Assembly (NCBI GenBank): GCA_030745815.1
Contig: JASLNX010000129.1
Location: 1 to 7,351, forward strand
Direction: 5' to 3'
DNA length: 7,351 nucleotides
Origin: an archaeon
GTDB taxonomy: Archaea > Iainarchaeota > Iainarchaeia > Iainarchaeales > GCA-2688035
The notes below the pieces were generated by a model, which worked only from the letters and a program-made list of their open reading frames with translations, was not told the origin of the DNA and made no database searches. A program made the translations under genes and the position numbers. Below, one piece after another: positions 1 through 5,112 of the stretch (its first letter is position 1; each line of letters begins with the position of its first letter).

Positions 1-134
1 TCAGTTATTTCGGCGTCTCCTGCTTCATCAATATTTACCTGTATTGCTCTAGTGGTTATTTGGTGAACCTGTGCAGTTGCAAGTGCACTAAATAACAGTA
101 GAAAAAACAGCACAATAACTTTATTGATTCTCAT
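1..134 (-). CDS. Secreted protein of unknown function, N-terminal fragment
   Basis: An open frame starts at the ATG at 134-132 on the minus strand and runs off the left edge after 44 codons. The visible protein begins MRINK, followed by a hydrophobic core (about residues 6-19) and a small-residue cleavage region (SALATA, about 16-21), which is a classical Sec signal peptide. The exposed part after it (TTRAIQVNIDEAGDAEIT) reads like the first beta strands of an extracellular domain, but it is too short to assign a family. The start is supported by a GGGA stretch at 143-140 just upstream and by a TATA-like TTTAAA at 169-174 on the same strand. It is divergent from the UPF0173 hydrolase gene, with 101 bp between the starts. 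I do not recognise the gene. Confidence 0.7.
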   Translation of the reverse strand, partial: MRINKVIVLFFLLLFSALATAQVHQITTRAIQVNIDEAGDAEIT

Positions 135-168
135 TTTAATCCCAAGTATAAATAACCCCTTTCAGGAA

Positions 169-174
169 TTTAAA
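169..174 (-). promoter_or_regulatory. TATA-like box for the secreted-protein gene
   Basis: TTTAAA, preceded on the minus strand by a purine-rich AAAAGG that could serve as a BRE, lies with its centre about 37 bp upstream of the ATG at 134. A start of transcription about 27 bp downstream would fall near 145 and give a leader of about ten nucleotides that begins near the GGGA ribosome-binding stretch. Position and composition are seen; promoter activity is inferred. Confidence 0.5.
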
Positions 175-181
175 CCTTTTT

Positions 182-193
182 ACCAGTACTGGT
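182..193. promoter_or_regulatory. 12-bp perfect palindrome between divergent promoters, putative operator
   Basis: ACCAGTACTGGT is a perfect 12-bp inverted repeat with no central spacer. It lies between the leftward TATA-like box (169-174) and the rightward one (197-203), three bases before the latter. A homodimeric regulator bound here would sit against the TBP/TFB site of at least the rightward gene. The symmetry and placement are seen; the operator role is inferred, and no regulator gene is present in the window. Confidence 0.4.
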
Positions 194-196
194 GGC

Positions 197-203
197 TTTA
201 AAT
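197..203 (+). promoter_or_regulatory. TATA-like box for the UPF0173 hydrolase gene
   Basis: TTTAAAT is centred 36 bp upstream of the ATG at 236. A transcription start about 27 bp downstream falls at about 227, exactly where the G-rich ribosome-binding stretch GGGGAG (227-232) begins, so the leader would be only about nine nucleotides long. Confidence 0.5.
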
Positions 204-235
204 GCTGTTTATTGGATAGTTATTTAGGGGAGTAA

Positions 236-928
236 ATGATTGATCTGCAATATTTTGGCCATTCTTTTTTCAAAATAGGTTTTTCCCGTAGAAACATATT
301 GGTTGATCCTTTTTTTGGCAGTTCTGGCGATAGGCCTGGGTTTGAGCGAATGGTTGAGTGCAGTGCCAGTCCAAAGGACGTTAAGGATATAGCGTTGATT
401 TTGATTTCCCACGAGCACTTTGATCACTTTGACAAGCCGGCAATTGAGAGTATTGTTGCACGAGATAATTGTTGTGTTGTTGCACACGCTCACCTTTTAC
501 AAGAGCTTAACATTCCAGAGCGCTTTAAGTTTCCAATAACAATGAATCAGGAAATAACTCTTAGGAACCTGCAGATTAAGGCATTGCCAGCACACCACCC
601 TAATTCGTTTTATCCACTTGGTTTTCTTATTTCTTACAAAGGCCAAAGTGTTTATCACGCTGGGGACACAGCTTTAATTAATAGCATTTCAGAAATTACT
701 GCAGATGTTGCATTGCTTCCAATTGGCGGAACTTACACAATGGATTGTGTGGACGCAATTCGTGCGGTAAAAACCATGAAGCCAAAGTATGCTGTTCCAA
801 TGCATTTTGACACATTTAAAATGATTCAGCAGGATCCAAAAGAGTTCAAGCAAAAAATTGAGAAGAGTGTGTTTAAAACCAAGCCTGTTATTCTAAAGCC
901 TGGGCAAAAAGTTAGAATAAAACCCTAA
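236..928 (+). CDS. UPF0173-family metal-dependent hydrolase (metallo-beta-lactamase fold)
   Basis: This 230-residue protein has the hallmarks of the UPF0173/UlaG-like branch of the metallo-beta-lactamase superfamily: an N-terminal FGHSFFKI (7-14, family GHS motif), DPFF (24-27), the metal-binding HEHFDH (H59, H61, D63, H64), a His pair in PAHHP (H120, H121), the bridging aspartate in HAGDT (D144), LPIGG (161-165) and a last ligand His in PMHFDTF (H190). All expected metal ligands are present and the length is normal for the family, so the enzyme is probably active and cytoplasmic. The substrate is not known; the relative UlaG is an ascorbate-6-phosphate lactonase, but UPF0173 members are annotated only as hydrolases. 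GGGGAG at 227-232 supports the start. The stop abuts the stop of the convergent nucleotidylyltransferase gene with no gap. Confidence 0.88.
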   Translation: MIDLQYFGHSFFKIGFSRRNILVDPFFGSSGDRPGFERMVECSASPKDVKDIALILISHEHFDHFDKPAIESIVARDNCCVVAHAHLLQELNIPERFKFPITMNQEITLRNLQIKALPAHHPNSFYPLGFLISYKGQSVYHAGDTALINSISEITADVALLPIGGTYTMDCVDAIRAVKTMKPKYAVPMHFDTFKMIQQDPKEFKQKIEKSVFKTKPVILKPGQKVRIKP

Positions 929-1651
929 CTAATTTTTGCTAATTTTCTGTTTAGCTTGTTCTAGGTCTTTAACAGTTCCAATGTCAAGGCATAGTCCAGT
1001 GTATTCAATAACCTGCACTTTATTTTCTTTAGCTAACTCGTTTAAGCTGTCGGTTATTTCAAATTCGTTTCTGCTGCTTTTTTCAGTTCGCTCTATTGCG
1101 CCAAAAATATTTGGGGAAAACCAGTAAATGCCTGCGTTAATTAAATTGCTTGGTTCGTTTCCCTTCGCAGGTTTTTCAACAATTTCCTCAAGCAGCCCGT
1201 CCTTTACTTTCATTACTCCAAACCGCCATGGGTCGCTTACTTCTCTTCCAACAACAATTGCCTTGGGCGAATTCCCGTCGCCACCATTGGCTGCGTCAAA
1301 CAGTTCCTTGAAAATTGAGCTTTTTGAAATAACATCGCAGTAGGTGCAAACAAACCCTTCGGTTCCAACAAACTCTTTTGCCAGGCCAATTGCGTTAGCC
1401 GTTCCGCTTTGCTCAGCTTGCTTAATATACTTAAGTCTCATTCCACCAAATTCCTGGCCAAGCTTTTCCTTAACCATTTCTTCTAAGTGTCCTGTTACAA
1501 TTAGAACCTCTGTTACTCCTGCTCCTGCAAGGGTCTCCAGAACTCGCTCCACTAACGTCTTTCCCGCCAGTTCAACAAGTGCCTTTGGCCGGTCGTTTGT
1601 TAAGGGGGCCATTCTTACGCCTTTTCCTGCTGCCAAAACAACTGCTTTCAT
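929..1651 (-). CDS. Sugar-1-phosphate nucleotidylyltransferase (NTP_transferase family)
   Basis: This 240-residue protein is a single-domain GT-A-like nucleotidylyltransferase that would join a sugar 1-phosphate to an NTP, releasing pyrophosphate and making a sugar nucleotide for glycan or lipid synthesis. Visible motifs are LAAGKGVRMAPLT..RPK (6-23, nucleotide-binding signature, with R13 and K23), Q78..SGTANA (uracil/thymine-type base and ribose contact region), the metal aspartate in YCDV (D106), VEKP (158-161), NAGIYWF (172-178) and a terminal LDIGT (222-226, second metal aspartate). It lacks the left-handed beta-helix acetyltransferase domain of the roughly 400-residue bifunctional archaeal enzymes. 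The sugar and base (UTP-glucose, dTTP-glucose or other) cannot be read from sequence alone. GGAAGTGA at 1663-1656 is a good Shine-Dalgarno site for this ATG. It ends in TAG, the only TAG used as an apparent normal stop in the window. Confidence 0.88.
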   Translation of the reverse strand: MKAVVLAAGKGVRMAPLTNDRPKALVELAGKTLVERVLETLAGAGVTEVLIVTGHLEEMVKEKLGQEFGGMRLKYIKQAEQSGTANAIGLAKEFVGTEGFVCTYCDVISKSSIFKELFDAANGGDGNSPKAIVVGREVSDPWRFGVMKVKDGLLEEIVEKPAKGNEPSNLINAGIYWFSPNIFGAIERTEKSSRNEFEITDSLNELAKENKVQVIEYTGLCLDIGTVKDLEQAKQKISKN

Positions 1652-1684
1652 TTTGTCACTTCCAATAGAACTTAGCTTAACAAA

Positions 1685-1692
1685 ATTTAAAT
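1685..1692. promoter_or_regulatory. Self-palindromic TATA box apparently shared by two divergent genes
   Basis: ATTTAAAT is its own reverse complement and is the only convincing TATA-like box in the 70-bp spacer. Its centre is about 37 bp from the minus-strand ATG at 1651 and about 33 bp from the plus-strand ATG at 1722. Starts of transcription about 27 bp out on either side fall near 1662 and 1715, at the edge of the GGAAGTGA and GGGGA ribosome-binding stretches. Sequence and geometry are seen; bidirectional use is inferred. Confidence 0.45.
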
Positions 1693-1721
1693 ATCAGGGT
1701 GTCTATAATATTGGGGATAAA

Positions 1722-2180
1722 ATGAGGAAAACCATTGCATTGGTAATTTTATTTGCTTTTGCAGCTTTTTTCGGGTCAGCAAGCGCGGCTACTTAGTCAA
1801 TTACTGACCTTTATGCTTCAAAGATTGTGGAGGGCGAAAACGCACTAGTTGAAGTTCGGGTTGATGGGGGACTTGGGAGCGTTATCGTAACTTTTACATT
1901 TTACGACGCAGTAACAGGAATCCAAATAGGCTCGCCTCAGCTTATGCCTGCAAATACTTTTGGTCCAAACGCTTTACATTACGGGCCTTTTGATTCGGAG
2001 GGGTCTTACAAGGTTGTCGCCGAAATTCCGGAAAGTTGCACTATTTGCAAAAAGACCGAAACGTTCTCTGTTACAAAACCTGGTCAGTCAATGACAACGG
2101 TTATTCCTGAAACAAGTTTGCTTGCTGTTATTGCAGTTGGCAGTTTGGTTGTTTTGTTTGTGCGTTCAAGAAAGCGTTGA
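1722..2180 (+). CDS. Small secreted, C-terminally membrane-anchored protein, interrupted by an in-frame UAG
   Basis: One frame runs from the ATG at 1722 to TGA at 2178-2180 (152 positions), broken only by TAG at codon 25. Codons 1-24 (MRKTIALVILF...SASAAT) are a textbook signal peptide with likely cleavage after ASA. Codons 26-128 form an apparent beta-rich extracellular domain with alternating hydrophobic strands (VIVTFTFYD; SYKVVAEI) and a Cys pair CTIC (C106, C109). The C-terminus has a short PET motif (129-131), a hydrophobic segment (about 133-147) and a basic RSRKR end (148-152): the tripartite layout of archaeal sorting or anchoring signals. GGGGA at 1713-1717 supports the ATG. The frame beyond the TAG has a GTG at 1827, but without a ribosome-binding site, and a product from there would have no signal peptide, so the two parts are best read as one gene. 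Either it is nonfunctional through a recent nonsense change (for example CAG to TAG), the UAG is read through or recoded, or the base is an error. I do not recognise the family. Confidence 0.65.
1794..1796 (+). other. In-frame UAG codon directly after the signal peptide
   Basis: TAG occupies codon 25 of the secreted-protein gene, two or three residues past the likely signal peptidase site. The same frame stays open for 127 further sense codons and includes a coherent domain and membrane anchor. No obvious recoding hairpin follows within the next 40 bases by eye. Confidence 0.85.
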
Positions 2181-2190
2181 AGGCCAGTTT

Positions 2191-3102
2191 TTAGATTTCT
2201 ATTTCGTCTAGGTCTTTTGCAACAACAACGTTTGCAAATTCTTGCCTGGCTTCGTTTTCGAGTTCTGAGTTCTTTTTGTGACGAGGGCTAACATGTGTTA
2301 TTACTAACTTTTTTGCGTTTGTTCTTACTGCAACCTTTGCTGCTTGTCTTGCTGTTGAGTGCGTTGTTTCTTTTGCGCGCTTTTCAAATTTGTCTGCAAA
2401 GGCTGCTTCGTGAACCAGCACATCGCTGTCCATTATGTAATCAAAATAGATTGACGATGGCAAAGTGTCCATTACAATACTTATTTTTCTTCCCTTTCTT
2501 GCTTTTGAGTAGTCCATTACTTGTTCTGGCTTAATTGTTTTGCCTTTGTGTTTTACTGCCTGGCCCTTTTGCAGTTTTCCCCAAAGCGGACCCTCTGGTA
2601 AAAGCTTTAGTGCCTTAGCTCTTTGGAATTCTCCTTCCTTGTCCTTTTCCCTGAACGCGAATCCAAGGCATGGTACTTCGTGCTTTAGTGAAAAAGCGTC
2701 TATTTCAAAGCCTGGTTCTTTAACTATTGTGCCGGCCCTTGTAACTTCGGTAATTTTTATTTCAAAATCTTTTCTCATCATGCCAAGGCTTAGTGCCCGC
2801 TCAATTCTTTCCTTGGTTCCTTTTGGTCCAAAGATGTGCAGTGGAAAGTCTCTTTCGTGCATGCTCATAGTAGCAACTAGTCCCGGAAACCCCAAAAAGT
2901 GGTCTGCGTGAAAGTGTGAGAAGAAAATGTATTTTGTTTTCATGTAGGAAACCCCTGTTTTCATCATTTGCCTCTGGGTTCCTTCCGCACAGTCAAAAAG
3001 TATCCATTGCCCTTGGTGACGAAGCGCTATGGCTGTCAAATTCCTTTCAACAGTTGGGTTACTGCACCCTGTTCCAAGAAAAACAAGCTTTATCTTCTCC
3101 AT
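2191..3102 (-). CDS. rnz: Ribonuclease Z (tRNA 3'-end endonuclease)
   Basis: RNase Z cuts precursor tRNAs just after the discriminator base so that CCA can be added. From the ATG at 3102 the protein is 303 residues, normal for the short (RNase Z-S) form. It has the ELAC-type N-terminus VFLGTG (7-12), FDCAEGTQRQ (36-45), the metal-binding HFHADH (H63, H65, D67, H68), HEVPCLGFAF (H141), a segment GPLWGKLQKG (171-180) typical of RNase Z around the substrate arm, the motif aspartate in VMDT (D212), HST (H248) and ITHVSPR (H270). All catalytic ligands are present. The ATG at 3123 would add seven residues (MFNNSFH) not expected in the family; the 3102 start instead lies 27 bp from a TATA-like box (3124-3134), as for a leaderless mRNA. 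It converges with the small secreted-protein gene, with a 10-nt gap. Confidence 0.92.
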   Translation of the reverse strand: MEKIKLVFLGTGCSNPTVERNLTAIALRHQGQWILFDCAEGTQRQMMKTGVSYMKTKYIFFSHFHADHFLGFPGLVATMSMHERDFPLHIFGPKGTKERIERALSLGMMRKDFEIKITEVTRAGTIVKEPGFEIDAFSLKHEVPCLGFAFREKDKEGEFQRAKALKLLPEGPLWGKLQKGQAVKHKGKTIKPEQVMDYSKARKGRKISIVMDTLPSSIYFDYIMDSDVLVHEAAFADKFEKRAKETTHSTARQAAKVAVRTNAKKLVITHVSPRHKKNSELENEARQEFANVVVAKDLDEIEI

Positions 3103-3123
3103 ATGAAAAGAATTGTTGAACAT

Positions 3124-3134
3124 TTATTTTAATT
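3124..3134 (-). promoter_or_regulatory. TATA-like box for RNase Z, consistent with a leaderless mRNA
   Basis: Minus-strand AATTAAAATAA is centred at about 3129, 27 bp upstream of the ATG at 3102. Archaeal TATA boxes are normally centred about 26-27 bp before the transcription start, so the message would begin at or next to this ATG. The alternative ATG at 3123 touches the box itself and would lie upstream of the predicted transcription start. Confidence 0.45.
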
Positions 3135-3157
3135 GAACGGTTGTAATCGCAAGGTAG

Positions 3158-3166
3158 CTTTTTAAT
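3158..3166 (+). promoter_or_regulatory. TATA-like box for LonB, consistent with a leaderless mRNA
   Basis: CTTTTTAAT is centred near 3162-3163, about 27 bp before the LonB ATG at 3190. No Shine-Dalgarno-like stretch lies within the 15 bases before this ATG (ATTTATTCACTGT), so a message starting at the ATG explains both observations. Confidence 0.5.
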
Positions 3167-3189
3167 CCTTTTATGCATTTATTCACTGT

Positions 3190-5112
3190 ATGGCCCCCTC
3201 TAAGAATGCTGATAAGGCATTTAAGTCAACTGCTGAAAGGCAGGTTCCAAAGCGAATTATTGACCAGGTAGTTGGTCAAGAAAAAAGCGTTGAGTTAATT
3301 AAAAAGGCGGCTGCTCAAAAGAGAAATGTTTTACTTGTTGGCTTACCCGGAACCGGTAAGAGCATGCTTGCTCAGGCAATGGCTGAAATTCTTCCAATAA
3401 GTCGGCTTAACGATATTTTGGTTTATCCAAACATTGAGGATCCAAACAATCCAAAAGTAAATGTTGTTAGGGCCGGTAGAGGTAAGAAAATTTTGGAAAC
3501 GCAAAGGCTTGAAGCTAAAAAGGCCGAGGACAACACAAGGCTTCTTGGACTCCTTCTTCCTTTAGGGTGGTTTTTGCTTTCTTTTGTTATTTGGAACCTT
3601 GGTTGGATTCCAGATGTTGTTTACGCTGCCTCGTTAATTCTTGGCGGATTTATTTTAATTGGTTTTGCTTTGGGAACCCAGATGAAGAGTAGAAAGTCAG
3701 CAAAGAGCCCAAAGCTTTTGGTTAATAATGCTGGAAAGAAAATAGCTCCTTTTTTTGAGGGAACAGGAGCAAGAGCCGGAGCCCTTCTTGGGGATGTACG
3801 CCATGACCCTCTTCAGTCAGGAGGCCTTGGAACTCCACCGCATCTTCGAGTTGAGCCTGGGATGATTCACCGCGCTTCTGGAGGGGTTTTGTTCCTTGAT
3901 GAGATTGCAACGCTTTCATCTAAGGCCCAGCAAGAACTTCTTACGGCAATGCAGGATAAAAAGTACAGCATTTCAGGCCAAAGCGAATTAAGCAGCGGGG
4001 CTATGACTAGAACCGAACCTATTCCTTGCGATTTTGTATTGATTGCTGCAGGAAATTATGAGGATTTGAAGAAAGTGCACCCTGCTCTTAGAAGTAGAAT
4101 TCGAGGGTACGGTTATGAAATTTATATGAATGTTGACATGCCTGACAATGCTGAAAACAGAGAAAAGATTGTGCAGTTTATTGCGCAGGAAGTAAAAAAG
4201 GACGGTAAGATTCCTCACTTTGGATTTAAGGCGGCTGAAGAAATAATTCAAGAGGCCAGAAGAAGGTCTGACAGGAAGAACAAATTGACTTTGAAGCTAA
4301 GGGATTTGGGCGGCCTAATTAGGGCGGCAGGAGATATTGCAAGAGAGAAGGGCCATTCAACTGTTGAAGCCGAGGATCTTTATCAGGCAAAGTTTTCTGC
4401 AAGAACTCTTGAGCAGCAAATGGTTGATAAGATAATTGAAATGAAGAAGGATTACAATGTTTATCTTTCAGAAGGATCAGCTGTTGGAAGGGTTAATGGT
4501 CTAGCAGTAATGGGGGCCGGGTCAGCAGGACTTGTTTTACCAATTGAGGCGGAAATCGCGCCTGCTGCGTCTCGCTCTGAAGGAAAGCTTATTGCCACTG
4601 GAAAGCTTGGGGACATTGCAAAGGAAGCGGTTCAAAACGTTTCAGCCATTATCAAAAAGCTTAGTGGAAAAGATATTAGCAGGCATGACCTGCATATTCA
4701 ATTCCTGCAAACTTATGAAGGGGTTGAAGGCGACTCTGCTTCAGTTAGTGTTGCAACTGCTGTAATAAGTGCTCTTGAACAGATCCCTATAAAGCAAAGC
4801 CTTGCTCTTACTGGGTCTCTTTCAGTTAGAGGAGAAGTTTTGCCAGTGGGTGGAGTTACGTCAAAAATTCAGGCCGCTATAAAGGCCGGCTTTAAAGAGG
4901 TAATAATTCCTAATGCAAATTTGCAGGATGTGGTTCTTTCAAAAGAGCAGCTTTCCAAAATAAAGATTTTGCCAGTAACTTCTCTTGAAGGAGTTTTGCG
5001 ACATGCGTTTGTTTCGTCTGCAAAAAAGAAAAAGTTTATTTCAGCGCTTGGAAAAATTCTTAAGCGGGTTCCAAATGTTAAAGGAAAGTTTACAACCCCT
5101 GCTGTGAGTTAA
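3190..5112 (+). CDS. lonB: Membrane-anchored archaeal Lon protease (LonB)
   Basis: This 640-residue ATP-dependent serine protease degrades abnormal and regulatory proteins at the cytoplasmic membrane. Order of domains: AAA+ with Walker A GLPGTGKS (51-58); two membrane helices inserted in the ATPase domain (about 118-137 and 143-162), the mark of archaeal LonB; Walker B GGVLFLDEIA (231-240, D237/E238); sensor-1 asparagine in AAGN (N289); the arginine-rich HPALRSRI (297-304); a helical lid (about 340-400); and the C-terminal Lon protease domain with GDSAS (D515, S516) and VTSKI (K559). The Ser-Lys spacing of 43 equals that of the Archaeoglobus LonB dyad (S509/K552), which supports S516 as the nucleophile. 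A basic tail (AKKKKFISALGKILKRV) follows the domain. There is no intein and the length is normal. Its TAA overlaps the TAA of the convergent DUF373 gene inside one TTAA. Confidence 0.96.
   Translation: MAPSKNADKAFKSTAERQVPKRIIDQVVGQEKSVELIKKAAAQKRNVLLVGLPGTGKSMLAQAMAEILPISRLNDILVYPNIEDPNNPKVNVVRAGRGKKILETQRLEAKKAEDNTRLLGLLLPLGWFLLSFVIWNLGWIPDVVYAASLILGGFILIGFALGTQMKSRKSAKSPKLLVNNAGKKIAPFFEGTGARAGALLGDVRHDPLQSGGLGTPPHLRVEPGMIHRASGGVLFLDEIATLSSKAQQELLTAMQDKKYSISGQSELSSGAMTRTEPIPCDFVLIAAGNYEDLKKVHPALRSRIRGYGYEIYMNVDMPDNAENREKIVQFIAQEVKKDGKIPHFGFKAAEEIIQEARRRSDRKNKLTLKLRDLGGLIRAAGDIAREKGHSTVEAEDLYQAKFSARTLEQQMVDKIIEMKKDYNVYLSEGSAVGRVNGLAVMGAGSAGLVLPIEAEIAPAASRSEGKLIATGKLGDIAKEAVQNVSAIIKKLSGKDISRHDLHIQFLQTYEGVEGDSASVSVATAVISALEQIPIKQSLALTGSLSVRGEVLPVGGVTSKIQAAIKAGFKEVIIPNANLQDVVLSKEQLSKIKILPVTSLEGVLRHAFVSSAKKKKFISALGKILKRVPNVKGKFTTPAVS

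Noticed and set aside
1704..1710. TATAATA as the TATA box (or bacterial -10) for the 1722 gene
   Set aside because: It lies only about 15 bp before the ATG. With archaeal spacing, transcription would start inside the gene, and no -35 element accompanies it for a bacterial reading.
1344..1796. A 150-codon open frame on the plus strand ending at the TAG at 1794-1796
   Set aside because: Most of it lies antisense to the well-supported nucleotidylyltransferase and has no recognisable domain. Only its last 24 codons matter; they are the signal peptide of the gene starting at 1722.
1827..2180. Independent gene starting at the GTG at 1827
   Set aside because: It has no ribosome-binding site or TATA box at the right distance, and it would lack a signal peptide although its C-terminus is a membrane anchor. 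It is better read as the downstream part of the 1722 frame.
2295..3119. Three plus-strand open frames opposite RNase Z
   Set aside because: They are antisense to a gene with all RNase Z motifs and have low-complexity Leu/Ser-rich translations typical of shadow frames.
3103..3123. RNase Z start at the ATG at 3123
   Set aside because: It adds seven residues not expected before the conserved VFLGTG region and directly touches the TATA-like box that is 27 bp from the ATG at 3102.
3722..4251. Two minus-strand open frames opposite lonB
   Set aside because: They overlap the Walker B and sensor-1 coding region of LonB, show no domain and have no start signals.
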